Positions 28,408 to 36,285 of a stretch of DNA of 64,000 nt are shown one piece after another (position 1 is the first letter of the stretch; each line of letters opens with the position of its first letter). This DNA is from Melioribacteraceae bacterium (GTDB taxonomy: Bacteria > Bacteroidota > Ignavibacteria > Ignavibacteriales > Melioribacteraceae). The notes under the pieces were generated by a model. That model worked only from the letters and a program-made list of their open reading frames with translations, searched no databases and had not been told where the DNA came from. The position numbers and the translations under genes are program-made. The DNA is taken from positions 2,636,424 through 2,700,423 of the forward strand of contig JAHBUP010000001.1 of the NCBI GenBank assembly GCA_019638015.1. The letters run 5' to 3'.

Positions 28408-28877
28408 TAATAATGGTTCCATAAATCTGGATTAAAAATTCTGTCATTCTCGGTTTTATTGGTTTGTATTTCACCGGTAAGCCCAGCGGAGCCCTCGTTT
28501 AATGGCTCAAGTGCCAATGTAATTTTACCGGCCTCTATCAGCTGAAGAGTTTTTGTAGTTGCGTCAAAAATTTTCTGTTCACTCTCCGGCATATTCTCTC
28601 TAAGTCTTCGCTTCTTTACATTAAATATTGTGCGGTCATCGCTTAAGGCTTGTATTGTTGTTGAAGTTTGAGTTAGAGGTAGTTTATATCTGCCGCGTAA
28701 AAAATTATCTATTTCATCGGCCACTTCTACGGCAATCTGGTTAAATCGAATTACTAATACATCGGTTTCATCTTCAAGATCAATTTCCTCTTCGTGCCGG
28801 TTTTCATCATTTAAGAATTGGAGAAAAAAAGCCTGATCAACTTTTTTTGATACACTATTTATTGTTGAATAAGCCAT
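28407..28877 (-). CDS. Mu gp36-family protein (DUF1320)
   Basis: 156 residues. The conserved core includes EVADEIDNFLRGRYKLPL, the characteristic helix-plus-motif of the Mu gp36/DUF1320 family, which takes the head-tail connector place. The tail end, DRIFNPDLWNHY, is also usual. It is adjacent on one side to the HeH-domain and capsid genes and on the other to the endolysin, consistent with a late structural operon. Confidence 0.78.
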   Translation of the reverse strand: MAYSTINSVSKKVDQAFFLQFLNDENRHEEEIDLEDETDVLVIRFNQIAVEVADEIDNFLRGRYKLPLTQTSTTIQALSDDRTIFNVKKRRLRENMPESEQKIFDATTKTLQLIEAGKITLALEPLNEGSAGLTGEIQTNKTENDRIFNPDLWNHY

Positions 28878-29117
28878 CTATTTTGTAACCGTTTTTTTCT
28901 TATAAATTTTGAATATTACTTTTAGGCAGAAAATAAATCTGTGGATTAGGTTCTCTGCACAGACTGTCTGAAGTACATCGTCAAGGTTTAGCTTGTAGTT
29001 TCTCTTAGCGTACTTCCGCATTTTCTTTACAAGTGTTGCATTCATCAATCCCTCTTTTATCTCAGCCGGCTTTGTTTTTATCGAGGCTTCCCTTTCCGTC
29101 AAAACTCCACCGGCCAT
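28878..29117 (-). CDS. Small basic phage protein
   Basis: 79 residues, basic, with a hydrophobic stretch near residues 60-70. Its stop directly abuts the gp36-type start. No family recognised; a head or connector accessory role by position only. Confidence 0.5.
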   Translation of the reverse strand: MAGGVLTEREASIKTKPAEIKEGLMNATLVKKMRKYAKRNYKLNLDDVLQTVCAENLIHRFIFCLKVIFKIYKKKTVTK

Positions 29118-29209
29118 TTCTATTTAAGCGAAGAGTTCTTTTTCGGTTGCCATTTCTTGTTATCCGATTATCTTCCACTGCTCTTCAGTGGCCTCCTCTT
29201 CTATGATTT

Positions 29210-29524
29210 TTAACTCTTGCCCAATACTTTCCACTCTTCATACGTTTTTAAGAGTGCATCCTTTGTTGCTTTTTCATCATAGGTAATCTTCTTTTCTTCG
29301 AGGAATAAACAAATCTCTTCCTTCTTCCAGCTGCTATCCGGCTCTTCCTCAACAGTTTCATCTTTTATTTCCGCACCGGCTGGCGCGTCAACAAAACGAG
29401 CCGCATTTAATTCAACTAAACGAAGTGCTTCATTTATTTCCATAGCAACAGTGCCGGTTATCTGGCCTTTGGCGTCGAACACTGCGCCAATTATTTCAAC
29501 CATTACTTCCTTTTTATCTGCCAT
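29210..29524 (-). CDS. HeH/LEM-domain phage protein
   Basis: 104 residues from ATG at 29524 (the longer reading would need a TTG start). The last 35 residues, SSWKKEEICLFLEEKKITYD then KATKDALLKTYEEW, fit the short helix-extended-loop-helix fold found at the C-terminus of many phage head-region proteins. The first half is beta-like. It follows the capsid gene after a strong hairpin. Confidence 0.65.
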   Translation of the reverse strand: MADKKEVMVEIIGAVFDAKGQITGTVAMEINEALRLVELNAARFVDAPAGAEIKDETVEEEPDSSWKKEEICLFLEEKKITYDEKATKDALLKTYEEWKVLGKS

Positions 29525-29559
29525 CACTTTCACCAATTTTATTTTTTATTTGTTTTCAT

Positions 29560-29586
29560 AAACCCTCTCTTGTTAGGAGAGGGTTT
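29560..29586 (-). terminator. Hairpin downstream of capsid gene
   Basis: A perfect 10-bp stem AAACCCTCTC/GAGAGGGTTT with a 7-nt loop, 22 bp past the capsid stop. The following transcript is A-rich rather than U-rich on the minus strand, so it may attenuate or protect the capsid message rather than fully stop transcription; tail genes lie further downstream. Confidence 0.6.
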
Positions 29587-29607
29587 GTAATTGATTATTA
29601 ATAACTC

Positions 29608-30657
29608 TTAATAAACAGTAGCGTAAATATTTGCACCTGGTTCATTGAAGGCTGGCAATGGATTAGATTGTACCAACAACCACAAACCGCTTGGGTCTTT
29701 TTCAATCCAGTCCTTACTAAAATATTTGGCAACAACCGTTCCGGCTTCTAGATCATCAATTCCGCCATATAATAATCTATGGTCAGCGCTTGGTGATAGA
29801 AGTGAAACCACCCCATTAGGAATTAAATTTTGCTGTGCTCCGTTAGAATCTGTGTAAACACCACTGTAAACAATTATATCTAGATTTTCGATGTTACCTT
29901 TTTTCTCGGCACCGGCGCTTAACATTTCTGGCGAGTTTTGAATTGTGCCTAATTTTATATTAAGCAGATTCAAATAAGTTTTTACTTCGCTTGATGCAAT
30001 AAATTTTTCATAAGTTTCATTATTCATAACGGCAACGGTAGGTATTTTACCCGATGCTTTTTGAGCTACAATTTTCCATGCTCTTAAATTTGCAATAGGT
30101 GCGCATGTTGTTGGCGCGTCCCACTTAGCTGTACTTAACAAAACTGGTTTGTTCGCGTTTGGCATGGAGAAGTCTATAGAGAAAACTCCATCATCTTGAG
30201 TAATTGAATATGAGCCGCCTAAACCTTTGCAACACAAATATTCAACTGTTCTGTTGATCGCGTCGAACATATCTTTTAATTCGGTTGATACTCTTTGCAT
30301 TCTTGCTTTTTTAATTGGGTCACCGCCTGCAGTGCCTCCCGGGACAAATATCGGTGCGCCCGCTCCTCGAGTGTAAAAGAGATCTTCCGCGTCCAAAAGT
30401 TTTTTAGGCTTTAATTGAGGTGGCTGAATTTTATTTGATTTCTGAGTGGTGTTAGCCATCATTTTTCCGGGAGCCCCTCTCTTAACAAGAGGCAATATTT
30501 TTTGACCGCCTACAATTACATCCACCATAACTTCTTTTGTTGCGTGAGTTTCTTCTTTCTTAAAGAGTAAATCTTTAATGAAGGAAGGAACCGGCAGCAT
30601 TTGATTGACTGCTTCGGTTAACGCTGCAAACCCGAATGGATTTACTGTAATGCTCAT
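29608..30657 (-). CDS. Major capsid protein, lambda gpE family
   Basis: 349 residues forming the head shell. Segments align with lambda gpE: an early EVMVDVIVGGQKILPLVKRG, a middle IVYSGVY with NLIPNGVVSLL, and a C-terminal WIEKDPSGLWLLVQSNPLP. This is the HK97 fold branch that needs a decoration protein, and a gpD-like gene lies directly upstream. AAGGAG 7 nt before the ATG gives strong translation. A lambda-type capsid with Mu-type packaging genes is a mosaic arrangement. Confidence 0.9.
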   Translation of the reverse strand: MSITVNPFGFAALTEAVNQMLPVPSFIKDLLFKKEETHATKEVMVDVIVGGQKILPLVKRGAPGKMMANTTQKSNKIQPPQLKPKKLLDAEDLFYTRGAGAPIFVPGGTAGGDPIKKARMQRVSTELKDMFDAINRTVEYLCCKGLGGSYSITQDDGVFSIDFSMPNANKPVLLSTAKWDAPTTCAPIANLRAWKIVAQKASGKIPTVAVMNNETYEKFIASSEVKTYLNLLNIKLGTIQNSPEMLSAGAEKKGNIENLDIIVYSGVYTDSNGAQQNLIPNGVVSLLSPSADHRLLYGGIDDLEAGTVVAKYFSKDWIEKDPSGLWLLVQSNPLPAFNEPGANIYATVY

Positions 30658-30721
30658 TTTGTTCTCCTTGCCCGTCGTTCATTTAACGGGGCTTTTTATG
30701 AATAATTATTTCTTCATTTTT

Positions 30722-31405
30722 TTAATTCAAACTGCCTATAACAATTGGAGTACCTTCAAAATCTTTTTTGGCAGCTGCGTCAATTCCGGTTAAAGCCGCT
30801 TCATTAAAATGCCCCGTTACATAAGCGATTGTTTTTGTAACAGATGAGGAGGATGCAACTGCTTCAGCAAGTATTGCAACCGCTTTTTCACTGCCGTCAA
30901 TATTATCTTCGTCATAAGGTTTATAATAACCGCTGCCTGCCGCTATTGTAATATCAAATCCGTCACCAAGCGCAAACGCTGTTGAACCTTCCACCATCGC
31001 GAACTTTACCTGGTTACTTACTGTAATGCCTGGTGTTGTAGGGAGGTCAAAAACGTCCAACACATTTCCAAGAGGGTCAACCAGTTCTGCAATCGCTTTT
31101 TGCGCGGGCACTGCAGGTGTTGTTCCAACTTGGGCAAGTGCCGCTCTAATTACTCTTACTTTATATACACCGGCAATTGCGCCGGCAAGTATTGGAGTTG
31201 TTTCATCAAGGGTTAAAGTACCGTCACCGGTATTACCGCCACTCTTTGCCGCCTTTGTAGCGGCTCCCTTTGTTATTTTCCCCAGCACTGTTCCAACTAT
31301 CAGTGCGCCAACGCTTGCGGCAATTGTAATTGCTTTTGTTATTCGTGGGAAATCCCCGGCAAATAACTGCGCTCTGCTCTGTTCTTGAGTTGTTACTAAT
31401 TCCAT
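30722..31405 (-). CDS. Head decoration protein, lambda gpD-like domain
   Basis: 227 residues from ATG at 31405, with GAGGT 5 nt upstream. Residues about 40-160 are rich in Ala, Gly and Thr with TGDGTLTLDETTPILAGAIA and YKVRVIRA, typical of decoration proteins that cement gpE-type capsids. Residues about 170-227 (YVTGHFNEAAL) resemble the gpD-type trimer end. It is longer than lambda gpD (110 residues), so it carries extra surface material. Adjacent to capsid, as in lambda. Confidence 0.75.
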   Translation of the reverse strand: MELVTTQEQSRAQLFAGDFPRITKAITIAASVGALIVGTVLGKITKGAATKAAKSGGNTGDGTLTLDETTPILAGAIAGVYKVRVIRAALAQVGTTPAVPAQKAIAELVDPLGNVLDVFDLPTTPGITVSNQVKFAMVEGSTAFALGDGFDITIAAGSGYYKPYDEDNIDGSEKAVAILAEAVASSSSVTKTIAYVTGHFNEAALTGIDAAAKKDFEGTPIVIGSLN

Positions 31406-31452
31406 CTTATACCTCATTAATGATTGATTAAAACTTTTTTAATGCGCTATTT

Positions 31453-31899
31453 TTACTTCACAAAAGAAGCAAGCTCTTTTCCAACTTTTTGATATTCAGC
31501 CATTTGTTGATCGCCGGCTGTTTGAGATGTTGCTATTTCGCTTAATTCAATTTTGTTTGGAATCTGCTTTAATGTTTCTTTCAGAAATTCATACGCGTCA
31601 AACTTTACTGGCGTATTATCTGAAGAAGAAAATTCGAGATTGCCTTTCTCTTTTACACTTAACAAGAGATTAACAATTTTGTCTTTTTCTGCCGGAAGAA
31701 TTTTCAATTTCATCTCTTCACTTTCGCAAAAAGCTAAAATCTCTTTTTTCTGCGCTGCCATTTCGGAAGCACTAAGAGTAATTTTTGCAGTTTGCAATTC
31801 TGTTTTTATTGAAGTATTCTCGGATTGCAAAGCTTCAAATGCGGCTTTTAATTTAGGATCGACTTTGCTCAAATCGATTCCGCTTAAATTGATGTCCAT
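31453..31899 (-). CDS. Scaffold protein from internal start
   Basis: In-frame ATG at residue 225 of the protease gene, preceded by GAGG at 5 nt (GAGGATAAAATG on the coding strand). The 148-residue product would be the coiled-coil scaffold only, starting MDINLSGIDLSKVD. Mu makes its Z scaffold in this way from gene I. The ribosome site is seen; the product is inferred. Confidence 0.6.
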   Translation of the reverse strand: MDINLSGIDLSKVDPKLKAAFEALQSENTSIKTELQTAKITLSASEMAAQKKEILAFCESEEMKLKILPAEKDKIVNLLLSVKEKGNLEFSSSDNTPVKFDAYEFLKETLKQIPNKIELSEIATSQTAGDQQMAEYQKVGKELASFVK

Positions 31900-32571
31900 T
31901 TTATCCTCGGTTTGGTTGGTTGAAAACATGCTAGTTTTTTCTTCTTCATAAATTCTTGGCGGGGTGCCCGCTTCTTCTATTTCCCATTCATTAAAAATCT
32001 CGTCGGCTTCTTCCTTTCCATACTTTTCAATCCACGCGTTTTTAATATTTCTAAAAATATTTTTGATGGTTTTGAAGGGCCACTGTGAAACTTCATATTT
32101 CTCAAACTCATATTTATCATCTTTGATTTCCGCGAAGTGCGATTCCAATTCCGGCAAAGAAAATTGTAACCTTGAATCACTGCTGTCACTTGAAAAAGAA
32201 TAACTTCCAAGTCCGTCAACCGCCGGAGCAATTTCCTTAGGTAAAAAACCAATATGGTTTAACGCCAGTGTGTTCTCGTCAATGGATATACTTCGTCCCG
32301 GAAGTTCGCCGGAGTTAACAACTGCTTTAAATTTTTCTTCGACTTTCTTGGGGAGTGCAAATAAATAACTACCAACCCGTTTAAGTTCGCTTATTGTACC
32401 AAAACCTAATTTGTCATAATTGGGATGTTCAACAACAAACTGAGGCTCTTTACTTAAATCGGTGTTAGCGATTATCTGATCAAGCTTGGCCTCATCAAAG
32501 GTAACTTGCTTTTTATTTTTCGCTGTGAATGTTCCGGTTTTTAGGATTGGCATCCATTTGAAATTGCTCAT
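31453..32571 (-). CDS. Mu gpI-like head maturation protease with scaffold
   Basis: 372 residues. The N-terminal 150 (EPQFVVEHPNYDKLGFGTIS, GELPGRSISID, GFLPKEIAP) match the Mu I-type protease, with likely catalytic His in VEHP and Ser in GRSIS. The C-terminal half is a coiled coil (about 240-330), the scaffold around which the shell assembles. The protease cuts scaffold and itself during maturation. An internal ribosome site at 31899 can make the scaffold alone. It overlaps the HTH gene by 4 bp. Confidence 0.82.
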   Translation of the reverse strand: MSNFKWMPILKTGTFTAKNKKQVTFDEAKLDQIIANTDLSKEPQFVVEHPNYDKLGFGTISELKRVGSYLFALPKKVEEKFKAVVNSGELPGRSISIDENTLALNHIGFLPKEIAPAVDGLGSYSFSSDSSDSRLQFSLPELESHFAEIKDDKYEFEKYEVSQWPFKTIKNIFRNIKNAWIEKYGKEEADEIFNEWEIEEAGTPPRIYEEEKTSMFSTNQTEDKMDINLSGIDLSKVDPKLKAAFEALQSENTSIKTELQTAKITLSASEMAAQKKEILAFCESEEMKLKILPAEKDKIVNLLLSVKEKGNLEFSSSDNTPVKFDAYEFLKETLKQIPNKIELSEIATSQTAGDQQMAEYQKVGKELASFVK

Positions 32572-32846
32572 AAGTTCCTCTCTTGCATTGCGAGATAGTT
32601 TTCAATTTTATTTAGATATGTGCCGCTTCCGCGTTTAATATTTTTATGAATACAAGATGTTGAACACTTTAATGCTCTAGCAATATCCTTTTGTGTCAAT
32701 CCTAATTTTTCCATTCTTTCTTTTATTGCATAACTTGATTTGTTGTAAGCTAAAACTATTTTCACTATACCTAATCTTATCGCGATAATTGTAAGCCACA
32801 TTTTCATTTTCATCTCTTTTCTTGTGTGCCAAACTAACGTTTGCAT
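32568..32846 (-). CDS. Helix-turn-helix regulator at the late divergence
   Basis: 92 residues at most. The region YAIKERMEKLGLTQKDIARA then LKCSTSCIHKNIKRG is a Cro/CI-type helix-turn-helix. It is the first gene of the leftward late operon, and its start faces the rightward late operon across 89 bp, so it could regulate either arm. Start is uncertain: ATG codons at 32846 and 32813 both have only weak ribosome sites. Confidence 0.6.
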   Translation of the reverse strand: MQTLVWHTRKEMKMKMWLTIIAIRLGIVKIVLAYNKSSYAIKERMEKLGLTQKDIARALKCSTSCIHKNIKRGSGTYLNKIENYLAMQERNL

Positions 32847-32935
32847 TCATGTTTCTCTTTTCAACCGTTTAAAAGAATGTTGGGAAACTCAAGCGTACTT
32901 TGTGTATATAAATTTCAAAACATGAAGGGGATAAA

Positions 32936-33334
32936 ATGTTTCTTACTTTTTTATTGTCGCTTCCATTTGTATTGTTACAGCTTGGTGTTACTCCACCCGA
33001 TAGCGATCTGATGTTGAAAATATTAATTCCGACCGGAAGTGTATCGGGAACGCTGTCTGTTATTTGGTATTATCTTATACGTCATCTCGTTAAGCAAAAC
33101 CAAGAACAGTTTCAGTTTGCGCTCAAACAAAATCAAGAACAGTTTGATAAAGCGCTTTCGCAAATTGAAAAACAGCACAAAGAAAATATTGACGAGTCCC
33201 GCCGCACAAATGATAAGCTCTTCGAAGTAATTAAAAAAGATTCCGAATACAAAGAAATTCTCGCCGGTATTCTAAAGGGTATTGAAAGCGCCATTACGAC
33301 CCACAATAAATTAGATCATAGAGGAGGCTATTAA
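32936..33334 (+). CDS. Membrane-anchored coiled-coil protein
   Basis: 132 residues. Two hydrophobic segments (about 1-17 and 28-50) are followed by a Gln/Lys/Glu coiled coil with a repeated KQNQEQF unit (about 53-90). It opens the rightward late arm; GAAGGGG precedes the ATG. It could be an exclusion or lysis-control protein, but I do not recognise the family. Confidence 0.6.
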   Translation: MFLTFLLSLPFVLLQLGVTPPDSDLMLKILIPTGSVSGTLSVIWYYLIRHLVKQNQEQFQFALKQNQEQFDKALSQIEKQHKENIDESRRTNDKLFEVIKKDSEYKEILAGILKGIESAITTHNKLDHRGGY

Positions 33335-33335
33335 C

Positions 33336-33584
33336 ATGGCTTATGAAAGAGAACAAGCTTGGGGACGCTATGAAGCCCTAAAAAAACAGATTTATGAAAT
33401 TGGCATTAAATGCAATGCGCTTACTAACGATATACGTGAGGAAATCGATTCTTTCGATAAAGACTTTTCGAATATGGATTTTAATAAAATAGAAACTCTT
33501 GCTAAAGAATTGAATTTGCTGCAAGCTGATTATAAAGAAAAAGCTGAGAAGATGAACCAATTAAAAAAAACATACAACCTTTAA
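33336..33584 (+). CDS. Small coiled-coil phage protein
   Basis: 82 residues, nearly all predicted helix with heptad spacing (KIETLAKELNLLQADYKEKA). Strong GGAGG ribosome site, 1 bp after the previous stop. Position just before the small terminase suggests a packaging or head accessory. Confidence 0.6.
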   Translation: MAYEREQAWGRYEALKKQIYEIGIKCNALTNDIREEIDSFDKDFSNMDFNKIETLAKELNLLQADYKEKAEKMNQLKKTYNL

Positions 33585-33596
33585 CGAGGCCATACA

Positions 33597-33995
33597 ATGG
33601 GTGATCCTGCTGTTCGCGAAAAAGCTAAAGAGTTGTTTGTTGAGAATGGATTTGGCATAGATACAATACTCACCGTTCTTGATGGAGAAGTCTCTCGTAA
33701 AACTTTATACAACTGGCGCAAAGAAGATTGCTGGGGTGAGCTGAGAATTCTAAGATTAAAAAAACAACAGACCCGCAGAGAAAGATTAGAGTCCCTTTTA
33801 GATAAACTAATCGATGAAGCAGAAACCGCCACCAACCCTCGTTTAATTTTTTCCATAGGTAAAATTATTGCCGCATTAAGGACTTCTTCGGCTTTCGAAT
33901 TCACTGAGGAGAAAAAGGAAAAAGAGGAATCTGTTAAGAAAGGTTTAACTGAAGAAAACCTCAAAGAACTTGAGAAAAAATTGGGGGTTTTATGA
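33597..33995 (+). CDS. Terminase small subunit, Mu gp27-like
   Basis: 132 residues. The N-terminal helix-turn-helix (REKAKELFVENGFGIDTI then VSRKTLYNWRKEDCWGE) is of the type used by Mu-like small terminases to recognise DNA. A coiled-coil C-terminus (EEKKEKEESVKK) follows. It lies 177 bp before the Dam gene and two genes before the large terminase. It guides the packaging motor to phage ends in replicated DNA. Confidence 0.75.
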   Translation: MGDPAVREKAKELFVENGFGIDTILTVLDGEVSRKTLYNWRKEDCWGELRILRLKKQQTRRERLESLLDKLIDEAETATNPRLIFSIGKIIAALRTSSAFEFTEEKKEKEESVKKGLTEENLKELEKKLGVL

Positions 33996-34172
33996 TATGC
34001 CAAATTTCGCGCATAAATCGCTTATACGGAAAAGTGGGTGTTTCCCCCGCTTGGTGCCATTTGCTGGGCTATTAAACACGTATTTATAAGAATTAAACAA
34101 TTTTTTTTAACTATCTGAACCGCTGAAGCCATGACACTGACAAAAATCACTCAAAAATTATTTGGAGACATC

Positions 34173-34922
34173 ATGGACAGTTTAATTTCATGGGTTGGCG
34201 GAAAGAAGCAACTTCGAGAGAAAATTTCGCACTACATCCCTACTGACATCAAAGCCTATATCGAAACTTTTGGAGGTGCCGGTTGGGTACTGTTTTATAA
34301 AGAACGCTGGGCTGAAGTTGAAATATATAACGATAAAGATCAAAGACTGGTAAATCTTTTTAAGATCGCAAAATTTCATCCGGAAGAACTTCGTAGGGAA
34401 ATGTCACTACTTCTTCACTCAAGAGAGATATTCAAAAACTTTCGTGACCAAGAGGGATTAACTGATGTACAGCGCGCCGCCAGATTTTTCTTTTTACTAA
34501 AAAGAAGTTTTGGCGCTAAAGGATTGCACTTTGGGACTTCCGCAAAATCAAACGCATCTCACTCTCTTGAAAACATGCTCAACGCAATTATGAAAATTGC
34601 TGAAAGGTTGGACCGAGTTGTAATTGAAAATTTGGATTACAAAGTAATATTCAAAACCTATGATAATCCTCAATCATTTTTCTTCCTTGATCCTCCTTAT
34701 CGTTACGGTCAACAATATGACGTAGGAAAAATGGATTATGAAGAGTTCATCGATCAGCTGAATAATCTCAAGGGCCGATTTCTTTTAACAATAGATGATT
34801 GTAAAGAAAACCTTTCTATGCTCAAGCATTTTAGAATAAAAAAAGTTTCACGAGTTAACGGTATTAACAGAAAACAAATAGTTAATAACCACTTCAAAGA
34901 ATTATTTGTGATGAATTACTAA
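34173..34922 (+). CDS. DNA adenine N6-methyltransferase, D12 class
   Basis: 249 residues from ATG at 34173 (GGAG 7 nt upstream); the longer frame from 34131 lacks a ribosome site. Motifs: WVGGKKQL at the N-terminus, ETFGGAGWVL for SAM binding, and the catalytic DPPY in FFFLDPPYRYGQQYD. It would methylate adenine, probably protecting phage DNA from host nucleases or marking it for packaging or transposition. It sits between the two terminase genes and overlaps terL by 1 bp, so it is made late, with packaging. Confidence 0.9.
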   Translation: MDSLISWVGGKKQLREKISHYIPTDIKAYIETFGGAGWVLFYKERWAEVEIYNDKDQRLVNLFKIAKFHPEELRREMSLLLHSREIFKNFRDQEGLTDVQRAARFFFLLKRSFGAKGLHFGTSAKSNASHSLENMLNAIMKIAERLDRVVIENLDYKVIFKTYDNPQSFFFLDPPYRYGQQYDVGKMDYEEFIDQLNNLKGRFLLTIDDCKENLSMLKHFRIKKVSRVNGINRKQIVNNHFKELFVMNY

Positions 34923-36283
34923 TGGCAAAGATTGCGTTTCTACCATATCAAAAAAAATGGATCACAAACCCGGCTCAATTCGCAATTTGTGAAAAGAGCC
35001 GGCGTGTTGGTATTACTTACGCGGAAGCTTATCGTGTTACTCGTGATTTATCAACTAAAAATGTGAAGAACAATAAGGTATGGTTTTCTTCAGCTGATCT
35101 TTCTGCCTCTGAGGAGTTTATTGATTATGTAGGATTCTTTGCTAATTACCTCAACATAGCTTCTAAATATTTGGGTGAAGTGGTTATTGATAAAGAGGAT
35201 GATGTAACCGCGCACCGTGTTCGTTTCAGTAATGGTTGTGAATGTAATGCTATATCATCAAATCCTACTCGCTTCCGAAGCAAAGGCGGTGATGTGATTT
35301 TGGATGAATTTGCCCACCACCGTGATCAAGAAAAAATGTTCACAGCTGCCAAACCATCAATGATGTGGGGAAATCGAGTCCGCTTAATTTCAACTCACAA
35401 TGGTGATGATTCTTATTTTAATGGATTGTTAAAAGAAACCCGGAAAGGTACTGAGGGTTCAATGAAAAGCTGGGTTCCTTACAAGATTACTATTGAAGAT
35501 GCTATCAAAGAGGGACTGGTTGATAAAGTACTCGGACATAAAGCATCTAAAGAAGAGATTGCAAAATATCTTGACGATGCTTTTTCCGGGATGACCCAAG
35601 AATCTATTGATGAGGAATTTTATTGCATCCCACGTTCAAGTTCTAATTCACATTTGTTGCCATACGAACTAATCAATCCTATAGAACGTGATAATATCAT
35701 TGATGATACGCTGCAAAGTATCACCGGTGATATGTATGTCGGTATGGATATTGGTAGACGCAAAAATTACTCTGTTATTTGGATATTTGAAAAGCTGGGT
35801 GAAATTCTTTACACAAGAAAAATTATCGCACTCAAAAAAGTTGAATATAGTGAGCAAAGAAAAATTCTTTACGATGTACTTTCTCATCCATGCTTTAGAA
35901 GATGTTGTATTGATGCCACCGGTATAGGTAATGAATTTGCCGAAAACGCTCAGAAGGCATTTGGTCAATTTCGCGTTGAACCAATTATGTTCACACCTAA
36001 AGTTAAAGAGGATTTGGCTTCTTATACTTATCTGATGGTAGAAGGAAGAAAGGTTGTTATCCCTCGCGAAAAAACAATTCGAGATGATTTTTATTCAGTT
36101 CGCGCAATCACTACAAAATCCGGGAACGTGAGATACGAAGCTGCAGTTTCTGAACTTGGTAGTCATGCGGATTATTTCTGGGGCTTCTCACTCGGTCTCG
36201 AAGCAGCTAGAAGTTATGCCGGCCCGCTCATTATTACTTCGGGGGCAAGAAGATATGTTAATACAATATTACAAGGTTATTAA
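34922..36283 (+). CDS. Terminase large subunit, Mu gp28-like
   Basis: 453 residues; the ATPase and nuclease that cuts and pumps DNA into heads. The Walker A-like loop is CEKSRRVGIT (residues 23-32), and Walker B with the catalytic Glu is VILDEF (125-130). A motif III candidate is RLISTHNG. The nuclease domain begins at GMDIGRRKNYSVIW and has CIDATGIGNEFAE as a second acidic site. Mu-type terminases have this arginine-rich A loop. Translationally coupled to dam. Confidence 0.9.
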   Translation: MAKIAFLPYQKKWITNPAQFAICEKSRRVGITYAEAYRVTRDLSTKNVKNNKVWFSSADLSASEEFIDYVGFFANYLNIASKYLGEVVIDKEDDVTAHRVRFSNGCECNAISSNPTRFRSKGGDVILDEFAHHRDQEKMFTAAKPSMMWGNRVRLISTHNGDDSYFNGLLKETRKGTEGSMKSWVPYKITIEDAIKEGLVDKVLGHKASKEEIAKYLDDAFSGMTQESIDEEFYCIPRSSSNSHLLPYELINPIERDNIIDDTLQSITGDMYVGMDIGRRKNYSVIWIFEKLGEILYTRKIIALKKVEYSEQRKILYDVLSHPCFRRCCIDATGIGNEFAENAQKAFGQFRVEPIMFTPKVKEDLASYTYLMVEGRKVVIPREKTIRDDFYSVRAITTKSGNVRYEAAVSELGSHADYFWGFSLGLEAARSYAGPLIITSGARRYVNTILQGY

Positions 36284-36285
36284 TT

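Noticed and set aside
29118..29209. Short reading frame with EEATEEQWKIIG after the HeH-domain gene
   Set aside because: It resembles the end of the neighbouring protein, but has no start codon with a ribosome site and no slippery sequence; treated as chance or a small remnant.
33997..34089. 30-residue frame between small terminase and Dam
   Set aside because: It has an ATG and a distant GGGGG, but no typical composition, no overlap with neighbours and no recognisable motif. The local GC-rich patch is unexplained.
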